From Sinomicrobium sp. (lineage in GTDB: Bacteria; Bacteroidota; Bacteroidia; Flavobacteriales; Flavobacteriaceae): DNA of 64,000 bases. The DNA is taken from positions 1-64,000 of the forward strand of contig JAJUFH010000005.1 in NCBI GenBank assembly GCA_029266035.1. The letters are read 5' to 3'. Shown here piece by piece: positions 42,340 to 51,154 of this stretch (position 1 is the first letter of the stretch; every line of letters begins with the position of its first letter). The position numbers and the translations under genes are program-made. The notes under the pieces are model-generated. The model was not told the origin of the DNA. It did no database searches and saw only the letters and a list, made by a program, of their open reading frames with translations.

Positions 42340-43833
42340 TCAATCGGTGTACTGCTTCACTATCTTATTGTACACCACTGCTATTTCCTTTAGCTTTTTA
42401 GAAATCAATTGTTTTCTCACAGCCGCATACCCCAGGATGAGTCCGTTTTGAGGTCTATCTACAAAACACTTGCTATAGGCATGTGCCGTGAGGTGTTTTT
42501 CCTTGAGTCTTTTTATAACTTCATGATCGGATATGGGCAAGTGGAAATCTACCAATAAGTGTAAGCTCTGTGCACCGCCCTCTCGCAACTGAAAAGAGGG
42601 ATGAAATTCGTTCTTTACTATTTCTGAAAAAAGTTGTCTGCGTTCGTCGGCTATTTCTACGACATTTTTGATGTGGTGATACAGATAATTCTTTTCGATA
42701 AACTGATTCATCACCACCTGATTGGATGGAGAAACAAAGCGATGTGAATGTTTCTGTAATGCCTTAATCGTATCCATTAAGTAATAAGGCACCACCATAT
42801 AGCCTAGTCGGATAGACGGGTGCAAAAGGCGGTTGAAGGTTCCCAAGTAAACCGTTCGCTGCTCCTGATCTAAACTAAATACAGAAGGTTCTTTTAGACC
42901 CCAGTTGCTCACTTCGTGTTCGTAGTCGTTTTCTATGATGATACTTCCGTGTTTTGAAGCCCATTGTAAGAGTTCTTTTTTGCGTTGTAAACTCATTTTT
43001 ACTCCGGTAGGATAATGTCCTGAAGGGGTAATATGAACCAGTTTCGGAGAAACAGCAACCTGGGGAAGCTGCATTCCCTCTTCGTCTACCGAAGCTGGAA
43101 TAATATTGGCTTCCAGACTGCGAAAGATGGAGTGTACATTGGGGAAAGTCGGATTTTCCATCACCATACAATCAGCACGATTTACCAGTGCATTCCCGAT
43201 GAGATACAGTGATTGTAAGGAGCCCGAAACAATGATAATCTGTTCGTGATGACATCGAACTCCCCGTATCATATTCAGGTACCCGGCAAGATTTCGTTTG
43301 AGTACCTCTACTCCGGAAGAATTGGAATAAGACAGTGAAGAAGCCCTTATAGTTTGCCAGTAGTAATTAGAAAGCTTCTTCCATTGGTTTACAGGAAAAA
43401 TGTCTAGAGGTGGAAGACCTGGTCTAAATGCTATAGCCTCTTCAGAAGTGGTGTTGATCAGGTGTACATTTTCCCTAAAGGCCCTGCCTTTTTCTGAAAT
43501 TTCGGGATATGTTATATCTTCGGGCAACTTGTAATCAAATAGAGAATTCTTGGCTGCGCTTCTCACTCTGTACCTCGCCCCCTGACGAACTTCTATAAGG
43601 CCTTCCAGAAGTAAGAGGTCGTATGCCTTAATCGCTGTACTCCTAGACACTTTCAAATGGGTAGCAAGCCCTCTTGTAGAAGGAAGAGCAGTGCCCTCAG
43701 AAAGCTCATTACTCAATATCTTGTTTTTGAGATATTCGCTGATGCGGAGATACAGACTGAGATCAGGACGATAGGTCTTTAAATCGAACTCTCTAAGTAC
43801 CTTTCTGGTGACGATATCAAAACTGGTGTTCAT
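42340..43833 (-). CDS. MocR-type regulator: GntR HTH plus aminotransferase-like domain lacking the PLP lysine
   Basis: A 497 aa protein from the ATG at 43833. Residues 20-95 are a winged HTH of the GntR type (ISEYLKNKILSNELSEG, PSTRGLATHLKVSRSTAIKAYDLL). Residues 130-490 are a fold-type I aminotransferase domain with ENPTFPNV, YPTGVKMS and ENDYEHE (D303 retained). At the place where PLP aminotransferases have G-T-F-S-K, this protein has GTFNR, with Arg335 (codon CGC at 42829-42831) instead of the Schiff-base lysine. It is therefore probably unable to form an internal aldimine. It is divergent from the peptide-utilisation block, which it may control. Confidence 0.82.
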   Translation of the reverse strand: MNTSFDIVTRKVLREFDLKTYRPDLSLYLRISEYLKNKILSNELSEGTALPSTRGLATHLKVSRSTAIKAYDLLLLEGLIEVRQGARYRVRSAAKNSLFDYKLPEDITYPEISEKGRAFRENVHLINTTSEEAIAFRPGLPPLDIFPVNQWKKLSNYYWQTIRASSLSYSNSSGVEVLKRNLAGYLNMIRGVRCHHEQIIIVSGSLQSLYLIGNALVNRADCMVMENPTFPNVHSIFRSLEANIIPASVDEEGMQLPQVAVSPKLVHITPSGHYPTGVKMSLQRKKELLQWASKHGSIIIENDYEHEVSNWGLKEPSVFSLDQEQRTVYLGTFNRLLHPSIRLGYMVVPYYLMDTIKALQKHSHRFVSPSNQVVMNQFIEKNYLYHHIKNVVEIADERRQLFSEIVKNEFHPSFQLREGGAQSLHLLVDFHLPISDHEVIKRLKEKHLTAHAYSKCFVDRPQNGLILGYAAVRKQLISKKLKEIAVVYNKIVKQYTD

Positions 43834-44080
43834 AATTAATTGCAACTGGTATGCTAAAGATAGTAAAAACTTTAGTCAATTTGGGATGTAATTTTGATTG
43901 CGAAAAGACTGTTTATTTTTATTATTGACATTTTTAGATAGAATTTTTTCACACAAATAACATATTTCGCAATTTCCTTTTTTTACGCCTAGCCCATAGT
44001 GTGAATAATCTCTTTGAACCGGATTTACGGTAGGAGAAAAACGAAAGAAAATACAGTTGCAATATAACCAAAGTCTACAG

Positions 44081-45700
44081 ATGAAAACAACAATTTCTTT
44101 TTTGTATATTTTAAGTGTCACAGCACTCCTATTGGGTGTTGTGTCGTGTAAAACAGACGATGTTGAAGAAGGGAGTATAATTGTCCCCACCGATCCGGTG
44201 CTGATTCCCGATGCCGCTTTCGGCGAGTATTTGCTTTACAACCAAACGCCGGGAGTATACGAACAGCAGGATGGGAATGAAATTAATTACTATCTCAATC
44301 CGACGGAAGTGATTTCGGTAAGCGAGCTCCTGCTCAGCAAAACAGCCAGCAATATCGAAACCCTACAAAAAGCGGGATTGGCAACAGCGGATGTAAAGAT
44401 TACCGATCTCAGTGGACTGGAATATTTTATCGGTTTGCAGCGATTGGCACTCACTTCCAACAGCGTGAGAGAAATAGATCTGACCTCCCTGAGTGCTCTA
44501 GAACAGTTGGAAATTAACTTCAACCTTATCGGTCAGCTCGATCTTTCTGGAAACCCGGAGCTCACCACACTGAGATATCACGGTAGTGGAAATGCAGAAG
44601 AATCGGAACTGCTCTCCGAATTAGACTTAAGTGCCAATACGCAACTGCGTCATTTATTCCTGCCTGATCACAACTTAGTAAACATCGACCTCTCCAACAA
44701 CCCCAATATAGACGAAATGCTCGACTTGAGTGGTAACCCTGGACCTGATAGTGATACAGACACTGCCGATATTGTCGTACCAGATGCTATCTACAACCAA
44801 CTGGGAGAAGGCAATCGCCTCGGGGTAATCTCTGACGCTCATGCCGAGACAATAGTAACTCTGACTGCAGCTCCCTCTACATTTTCTGAAGATGAAGGTG
44901 CTTCTGTCATTACAGCCAGTCTGAACATGGCAACCGATAAGGATGTGACTATCAATCTAAATTTTTCCGGATCGGCTACCTTGGACGAGGATTATACTGT
45001 AGAAAATACAAGCTTGGTAATTCCCGCCGGAGAAACCTCTATTACCACTACTATCACCGCGATACAAGATGCCGATGAAGAAGGTAACGAAACAATAGAA
45101 ATCACCGCTTCTGACGTCCAGAATGCCGAGCTCAATACAAGCTCTCCCCTAATACTTACCATAGAAGACGACGACAAGTCCATTCCGCTAGTACTAAACG
45201 AGATTCTTTACGACCCTTCCAACAGCGGATTGGATGGCGACGCCAACGGAGATGGTGTGTATGCACAGAACGAAGATGAGTTTATAGAGTTGTACAACGA
45301 TTCGGATGAAGCTCTAGATGTAAGTGGATTTAAGGTATACGACACCGAAAATTTGGCTGCAGATATTCCTAATCACCTTATACCCGAGGGTACGGTAATT
45401 CCGGCACATGGTGTATTGGTCATCTTTGGAGGAGGAACCCCAACAGGAGATTTCGGTGGAGCTATTGTACAGACCTCTACTTTTGGCGATCTCAACCTGA
45501 ATAATGACGCTGATATACTAACGATAACCGATGCCGACGGCAAAGTGATTATCACTTTCGATGTAGAACCCTACTCCAACAATCCCAATGAAGCCCTGAC
45601 GAGGTATCCGGATGTAACAGGAGAGTTTACAAGGTATAAAGATATAGACAACGGTTTCAAGTTTACACCTGGAACCAAGGCTGACGGCAGTCCTTTTTAA
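44081..45700 (+). CDS. Surface lipoprotein with LRR, Calx-beta and lamin-tail domains
   Basis: A 539 aa lipoprotein from the ATG at 44081 (signal MKTTISFLYILSVTALLLGVV-S-C). Residues about 95-225 are leucine-rich-repeat-like (LQRLALTSNSVREIDLTSLS, LEQLEINFNLIGQLDLSGNP and further units). A Calx-beta domain follows (about 260-365, with EDEGA, ATLDEDYTVE and EGNETIEITAS). The last part (370-530) is a lamin-tail domain (LVLNEILYDPS, FIELYNDSDEALDVSGF) that contains a D-G-D-A-N-G-D-G-V-Y loop likely to bind calcium. It is the first gene of the block, 20 bp before the DcuC gene, and may capture substrate at the cell surface. Confidence 0.8.
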   Translation: MKTTISFLYILSVTALLLGVVSCKTDDVEEGSIIVPTDPVLIPDAAFGEYLLYNQTPGVYEQQDGNEINYYLNPTEVISVSELLLSKTASNIETLQKAGLATADVKITDLSGLEYFIGLQRLALTSNSVREIDLTSLSALEQLEINFNLIGQLDLSGNPELTTLRYHGSGNAEESELLSELDLSANTQLRHLFLPDHNLVNIDLSNNPNIDEMLDLSGNPGPDSDTDTADIVVPDAIYNQLGEGNRLGVISDAHAETIVTLTAAPSTFSEDEGASVITASLNMATDKDVTINLNFSGSATLDEDYTVENTSLVIPAGETSITTTITAIQDADEEGNETIEITASDVQNAELNTSSPLILTIEDDDKSIPLVLNEILYDPSNSGLDGDANGDGVYAQNEDEFIELYNDSDEALDVSGFKVYDTENLAADIPNHLIPEGTVIPAHGVLVIFGGGTPTGDFGGAIVQTSTFGDLNLNNDADILTITDADGKVIITFDVEPYSNNPNEALTRYPDVTGEFTRYKDIDNGFKFTPGTKADGSPF

Positions 45701-45720
45701 TCTCACAAAAAAGTAGATAT

Positions 45721-47085
45721 ATGTCTTATCTAGGACCCATAACAGCCATCATTTTTATAGTAATCGTAGCCCGCTTACTGCTCAAAAAGTACTATCCTCA
45801 TGCGGTATTGCTCATCGCCGGATTGCTTATGCTAGCCGCCTCCTTGTGGTTGCCAGGCCACGATCCAGTAGTCAAAACTACTGATGGTCCCTTTTTGTTC
45901 GATCTATTTCGATACATCAATACCTCTTTTTCTGAAACCAATGCGGGTGTAGGTCTTATGATTATGGCTATTGGAGGCTTTGTGGCTTATATCGATAAAA
46001 TAGGAGCTTCTGAAGCTCTGGTTTATCTGGCGCTAAAGCCGCTGCAATTGTTTAAAAAGCGTCCTTATCTACTGGCGGCACTGGTTATCCCCATAGGTCA
46101 ATTGCTCTTTGTCTGTATTCCGTCGGCTGCCGGATTGGGATTATTGCTAATGGCTTCCGTGTTTCCTATACTCATCAACCTCGGAGTGAGCAGACTGTCG
46201 GCCGTATCGGTCATCACCTCTTGTACCGCTATGGGTATGGGACCAGCATCGGCCATAACGGCAAGTGCTACAGACATCATCCAAAAAGACACCGTGCTCT
46301 ACTTTATAAAAGATCAAATTCCATTGGCTATTCCACTGAGTATTACCATGATGGTAGCTTATTATTTTGTAAACAAGCACTACGATAAAAAAATGGATAA
46401 GGAAGAAAAGCCGATACCTAAAATTGAAAAGTCGAGCTTACAGGCTCCTCTGTACTATGCTATCATTCCGATAATGCCCTTGGTACTACTCATACTGTTT
46501 TCTCAACTATTCGACTTTTTTGCAGTGCCTGTCGAACTCAATACGACTACTGTTATGTTTATATGCCTGTTTGTAGCTATTATTTTCGAACTGATCAGAA
46601 AGAGAAACCTGAGAGAAGTGCTGCAATCTATGTCGGTGTTTTGGAACGGTATGGGAAATATATTTAAAAGTGTTGTTACCCTTATCATAGCCGCTGATGT
46701 CTTTTCTCAAGGACTTATAAGCCTCGGGTTTATAGACGGATTGGTAGATACATCTCAACACCTCGGATTGGGCGGTAGCGGAATTGCCATAGTGATGACC
46801 GTAATGATTTTTATGGCATCGGTTCTTATGGGGAGTGGAAATGCCTCCTTTTTCGCCTTCGGTCCCCTGGTACCAAAAATCGCTACAGAACTCGGGATGA
46901 AAAGCTCGACTATGATTCTGCCTATGCAGTTTTCAGCCTCTATGGGTAGAACAGTTTCTCCTGTGGCCGGAGTTCTTATCGCCGTGGCAGAGGTGGCGGG
47001 GGTATCTACTTTCGAAATTGTAAAACGAAGCCTCATACCTCTTGCCGCTGGATTGGTTGTTATGATTATTTATCTGTTTATATAA
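45721..47085 (+). CDS. DcuC-family C4-dicarboxylate (or peptide) transporter
   Basis: A 454 aa inner membrane protein with about 12 hydrophobic helices. It resembles DcuC/YfcC-type carriers: the PHAVLLIAGLLMLAAS start, the LFVCIPSAAGLGLLLMASVFPIL helix, the TAMGMGPASAITASATDII loop and the SGNASFFAFGPLVPKIA segment. Known DcuC proteins carry succinate, fumarate or aspartate. It starts 20 bp after the surface lipoprotein and ends 11 bp before iadA, so it probably carries the dipeptides or aspartate of this pathway. Confidence 0.85.
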   Translation: MSYLGPITAIIFIVIVARLLLKKYYPHAVLLIAGLLMLAASLWLPGHDPVVKTTDGPFLFDLFRYINTSFSETNAGVGLMIMAIGGFVAYIDKIGASEALVYLALKPLQLFKKRPYLLAALVIPIGQLLFVCIPSAAGLGLLLMASVFPILINLGVSRLSAVSVITSCTAMGMGPASAITASATDIIQKDTVLYFIKDQIPLAIPLSITMMVAYYFVNKHYDKKMDKEEKPIPKIEKSSLQAPLYYAIIPIMPLVLLILFSQLFDFFAVPVELNTTTVMFICLFVAIIFELIRKRNLREVLQSMSVFWNGMGNIFKSVVTLIIAADVFSQGLISLGFIDGLVDTSQHLGLGGSGIAIVMTVMIFMASVLMGSGNASFFAFGPLVPKIATELGMKSSTMILPMQFSASMGRTVSPVAGVLIAVAEVAGVSTFEIVKRSLIPLAAGLVVMIIYLFI

Positions 47086-47096
47086 ATTACAATACT

Positions 47097-48239
47097 ATGT
47101 TGACTTTAATAAAAAATGCTAATGTATACGCTCCCGAACATCTCGGGAAAAAAGATATACTTATAGGCAACCAGCAAATACTGGCTGTGGAAGATAATAT
47201 AGCCCCTCATCAAACTTTTGCGATCTGGGATGCCGAAGGAAAAACAGTAACTCCGGGCTTTATTGACCAACACGTACACATTATCGGTGCGGGAGGAAAA
47301 CACGGATACGCTTCTATGACCCCAGAAATCATGCTCGGAGAGTTTATGTCTTGCGGAACAACTACAGTGGTAGGTTTGCTCGGTACCGACGGTACGGCGA
47401 GAAGTGTTAAAACACTATATGCAAAGACCAAGGCGCTGACCGACGAAGGGATGAGTGCTTATATGTTTACCAGTTATTTCAGTATAGATCCCGTAACCAT
47501 TACCAGTTCTATACAAGACGATATGGTGTTTATAGACAAGGTGTTGGGCTGTAAGATAGCCATAAGTGATGAACGCTCTTCCTTCCCTACAGCTATAGAG
47601 CTTCTCCGGCATCTTCGTGAAGTGCATGTGGGGGGACAAATCTCAGGAAAAAAGGGAATTCTCCATATACATCTCGGAAAAATGACGTCTCAGATCGATG
47701 TACTTCTCGAATTGGTGGAAAAATACGAATACCCTATTGAAAATATCTCCCCTACCCATGTAGGGCGCACCAAACCGCTGTTTGAGCAATCACTCAAATT
47801 TGCCAAACTCGGTGGAATGATAGATATCACAACGGGAGGTACTAAGTATACCGACCCGTACAAATCGGTGCTCTACGCACTCGAACAAGGGGTTTCTATA
47901 GACCAGCTCACCTTTAGTAGTGACGGCAATGCAGGATTGGGCAAAACCGATGAAAACGGAAAACTAATCGGCTTTACCAAAGCCCCAATAGACCTCAATC
48001 TGCAACAGACTACAGCGCTGATACGAGAAGGTGGACTTCCAATATCGGAAGCCATTAAACTGGTCACCTCCAATCCTGCTAAAAATCTCGCGCTCAAACA
48101 AAAAGGGCATATCAAAGTAGGATGTGATGCCGACCTGTGTTGCTTTGACGACGAGTTTAATCTCACCGATGTCTTTGCCATGGGCAAACAGATGATGAGC
48201 GATAAAACCGTAGTTGTTAAAGGTAACTTTGAAGCTTAG
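47097..48239 (+). CDS. iadA: Isoaspartyl dipeptidase (beta-aspartyl-peptidase)
   Basis: A 380 aa amidohydrolase that cleaves beta-aspartyl dipeptides to aspartate and a second amino acid. All metal ligands are visible: H59 and H61 (DQHVHIIG), the carboxylated lysine K153 (GCKIAISD), H190 or H192 (HIHLGK), H221 (PTHVGR) and D276 (SSDGNAG). These match the E. coli enzyme of similar length. The enzyme acts on isoAsp from damaged proteins and also on beta-Asp-Arg released from cyanophycin. It lies between a dicarboxylate-type carrier and a porin, so it is a catabolic enzyme here. Confidence 0.93.
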   Translation: MLTLIKNANVYAPEHLGKKDILIGNQQILAVEDNIAPHQTFAIWDAEGKTVTPGFIDQHVHIIGAGGKHGYASMTPEIMLGEFMSCGTTTVVGLLGTDGTARSVKTLYAKTKALTDEGMSAYMFTSYFSIDPVTITSSIQDDMVFIDKVLGCKIAISDERSSFPTAIELLRHLREVHVGGQISGKKGILHIHLGKMTSQIDVLLELVEKYEYPIENISPTHVGRTKPLFEQSLKFAKLGGMIDITTGGTKYTDPYKSVLYALEQGVSIDQLTFSSDGNAGLGKTDENGKLIGFTKAPIDLNLQQTTALIREGGLPISEAIKLVTSNPAKNLALKQKGHIKVGCDADLCCFDDEFNLTDVFAMGKQMMSDKTVVVKGNFEA

Positions 48240-48255
48240 TTAAATAAAACTGTTC

Positions 48256-49566
48256 ATGAAAACGATAAAAACACTTCTCCTACTTTCCATACTCACAATT
48301 CCTCTTCTGGGAGAGGCCCAGATATACTTGGACAAATACGAGTATGGTGAAGGGCTTAACTTTTCGGGTGAAAAGGGATATAAAATGAGATTGGAAGGTT
48401 TTGTACAGCCTTATATGGAAACCAAAAAGTATACGGGCAACGACGATCCGGACATTTATAATCGCTTCCGAATGCGCAGGCTAAGACTGCAACTTTCGGG
48501 TAGTTTACCCGATGAGAGGTGGAGCTATCGCCTTCGTTTCGACCTCAGTGGTACCTCGGAAGCAGATCTCGATGAAACTGAAAACAACATACTGCTGGAC
48601 GCTTATATCTCTTATGATGTAAACGATCATATTTCTGTGACCTTTGGACAGAAATCTACACCCACCGACAACCGCGAACTGAACATCAACTCACAAACCC
48701 TGCAGCTTCCTGAGAGAAGTCGGGTTACATCGGTGTTTAGTACCATTAGGGAATTCGGATTGTTTGTAAACGGAACTTATCGCATAAGCAAGGGCGGAAT
48801 GTACCTGAAACCTGCACTAGCTATTACTAATGGGGACGGACAAAATGTGTTTAAAAAAGATCACGGAGGCTTAAAATACGGAGGACGACTTGACTTTCTT
48901 CCATTCGGACTCTTCAACAAGTTCGGCCAGTTTAGGGAAGCTGATATAGCTCGCGAACCGACGCCTAAGCTGGTAGTTGGGGTAAACTACAGCTATAACG
49001 ACGGAGTGAGTAGCCGTCGCGGACGAAACAGTGGAAGCATTATCTACCTTAACGATGAAGGTGAAGAAGAACTTCCCGACTATATCAAGGCAGGAATAGA
49101 TTTTATGTTTAAATATAAAGGCTTCTCCGTTTTGGGCGAATATGTAAAGGGTTCGGCCAAAGTGAGCAAGGATATCACACAAAGAGTGCGCAACGATGGC
49201 TCTGTCTCGTCGAGCTTCGAAATCGACGGACAACAAAACGTAAGCAATTATGTAAAAAATCGCATGATGCTGGGTGAAGGTTATAACATTCAGGCAGGTT
49301 ATGTGTTCAAAAACCTGATTTCTGTAGATGCTCGATATACTCACCTGCGTGCCGATAACTACTCTTTTATGAACAACGGCACTTTTTACAACCGGCCCAA
49401 TTATTACACTATCGGACTCAGTAAATACCTAGGGAAAAACTACGGTGCCAAAATACAGGCATCCTTTACCTATACAGATGCAGCCGAAGGGTCTAATGAC
49501 AACAACGGAACTCCCATAGCGGGCAATGAATGGGTAGGACGACTGATACTTACTGTCGGTTTTTAA
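48256..49566 (+). CDS. OprP/OprO-like outer membrane porin (first of two)
   Basis: A 436 aa porin with signal peptide MKTIKTLLLLSILTIPLLG. The body is a run of amphipathic strands typical of the phosphate-selective porin O/P family, with VTFGQKSTPTDNRELNI, TVFS-like REFGLFVNGTYR and LKYGGRLDFLPFG, and a C-terminal F that directs assembly into the outer membrane. It shares motifs with the second porin at 51155. In this cluster it is more likely to admit peptides or carboxylates than phosphate. It lies 16 bp after iadA. Confidence 0.85.
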   Translation: MKTIKTLLLLSILTIPLLGEAQIYLDKYEYGEGLNFSGEKGYKMRLEGFVQPYMETKKYTGNDDPDIYNRFRMRRLRLQLSGSLPDERWSYRLRFDLSGTSEADLDETENNILLDAYISYDVNDHISVTFGQKSTPTDNRELNINSQTLQLPERSRVTSVFSTIREFGLFVNGTYRISKGGMYLKPALAITNGDGQNVFKKDHGGLKYGGRLDFLPFGLFNKFGQFREADIAREPTPKLVVGVNYSYNDGVSSRRGRNSGSIIYLNDEGEEELPDYIKAGIDFMFKYKGFSVLGEYVKGSAKVSKDITQRVRNDGSVSSSFEIDGQQNVSNYVKNRMMLGEGYNIQAGYVFKNLISVDARYTHLRADNYSFMNNGTFYNRPNYYTIGLSKYLGKNYGAKIQASFTYTDAAEGSNDNNGTPIAGNEWVGRLILTVGF

Positions 49567-49577
49567 AAACTAATATC

Positions 49578-51137
49578 ATGAAAAAAATAATCTCGATTAT
49601 CATAGTGCTGCTCATAGGCCATACCAGTATGGCACAGCTGTTTAATCCGCAGAGCAAGGAGATTACATCCACCTATTTTTCAGATCCGGAGGTCGATATT
49701 CCCACCCCTGCTTTTGCTAAGAAAAGAGGTTTTACCACCTATTCTGAAATGATGGATTTTTTGTCTGCTCTTGTCAAAAAACACCCAGATGTCCTTCAAT
49801 TGTCTTATATCGGGAAGAGTCAGAAAGGACGCGATATTCCTTTTTTGCTTATCAATCGTTCAGTACAGAACCATTCTCCCAAGGTAAAAGTTTGGATACA
49901 GGCCGGAATTCACGGCGACGAACCTGCCAGTACCGAAGGAGTGCTGTATCTGATTTCGGAATTGTTGGAGAACAGCGATTACGCCTATCTTTTAGACAAA
50001 CTCGAAATAGGCATTATACCTATGGCGAATATAGACGGCTCTGAAAAACTGTTGAGATATGCCGCCGACGGACGAGATCTCAATCGCGATCAAACCAAGT
50101 TGATGGTTCCTGAGAGTATTGCACTAAAACAGACCTTCTCAAATTTCGGTGCCGAAGTAGCTCTAGACTTTCACGAATTCAGACCCTACCGCAGAGATTA
50201 TATGGCTATGAACCCATTTGGCTTGACCAATCCTTTTGATGTCATGTTCCTCTATTCAGGAAATCTCAACGTACCGGATACACTGAGAAAGTATACCGAA
50301 AATTCCTTTGTTAACAATGCCAGAAAATTGCTAGAAGAACACAGTTTAAGCAGTCACCCGTATTACACCACCTCCGATTATCAAGGGTATACCGTTTTTA
50401 ATCAGGGGGCTGTAAACTCTCGATCAAGCGCCACCTCTTATGCGCTGAGCAATTGTATCTCTACCTTGGTGGAAGTGCGAGGTGTAGGACTCGGGAAAAC
50501 CTCGTTCAAACGACGAACGACAACTATTTTCCTCACTGCACTCTCTTATTTAAAAACGGCAGCATCGGAGTCTCAAACCGTAAAAGAAGTGCTCAGACTA
50601 AGTTTGGAGCAAAGGAAAAACAGCGATGCTGTAGTGACTTCACTCCGCAAAGTGGAAAATACTACCCTCCCTTTTATCGATATGTACGAGGCGACAAAAG
50701 TAGATAAAGAGGTTATACTGAGGGATGCACTGCGCTCTAAAGCCCTGTTGTCAAGATCTCTACCTAAAGCTTATATACTTCTACCCGAAGAAAAAGCCTT
50801 GGCAGAAAAACTCAAAGTGCTCGGATTACAGGTGAACGAACTGAAAAAAGAGACTACCATTGAAGTAGAGGCCTATCGCGTGACCGACTACTACAAGGTT
50901 TTGAAAAAATACGAAGGTGTACAACAACAGCAGGTAAAAACGCGGCTGGAAAACAAAACAGTTACCTTTCCTGCCGGTAGCCATATTGTTTATACCGATC
51001 AGAAAAACACAGGTCTCGCCATAGAAACCCTCGAGCCCGAAGCACAGAACAGCTTTGTCTCTTTCGGGCTGCTTCCTACCGGAGAAGGAGAAGAATTGCC
51101 TGTTTACAGATATAACAGTAATACAAAACTACAATGA
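49578..51137 (+). CDS. Exported zinc carboxypeptidase (peptidase family M14)
   Basis: A 519 aa secreted metallopeptidase from the ATG at 49578 with signal MKKIISIIIVLLIGHTSMAQ. The M14 zinc site is H112-x-x-E115 (AGIHGDEPAST) and H199 (LDFHEFRP). The substrate-binding DGRDLNRDQ (164-172) and the late catalytic Glu in STLVEVRGVG complete the site. The C-terminal 170 residues have no recognised function. It should trim C-terminal residues from peptides in the periplasm. It follows the first porin by 11 bp and overlaps or abuts the second porin, consistent with peptide degradation. Confidence 0.9.
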   Translation: MKKIISIIIVLLIGHTSMAQLFNPQSKEITSTYFSDPEVDIPTPAFAKKRGFTTYSEMMDFLSALVKKHPDVLQLSYIGKSQKGRDIPFLLINRSVQNHSPKVKVWIQAGIHGDEPASTEGVLYLISELLENSDYAYLLDKLEIGIIPMANIDGSEKLLRYAADGRDLNRDQTKLMVPESIALKQTFSNFGAEVALDFHEFRPYRRDYMAMNPFGLTNPFDVMFLYSGNLNVPDTLRKYTENSFVNNARKLLEEHSLSSHPYYTTSDYQGYTVFNQGAVNSRSSATSYALSNCISTLVEVRGVGLGKTSFKRRTTTIFLTALSYLKTAASESQTVKEVLRLSLEQRKNSDAVVTSLRKVENTTLPFIDMYEATKVDKEVILRDALRSKALLSRSLPKAYILLPEEKALAEKLKVLGLQVNELKKETTIEVEAYRVTDYYKVLKKYEGVQQQQVKTRLENKTVTFPAGSHIVYTDQKNTGLAIETLEPEAQNSFVSFGLLPTGEGEELPVYRYNSNTKLQ

Positions 51138-51154
51138 TCCAACTACAATATATC

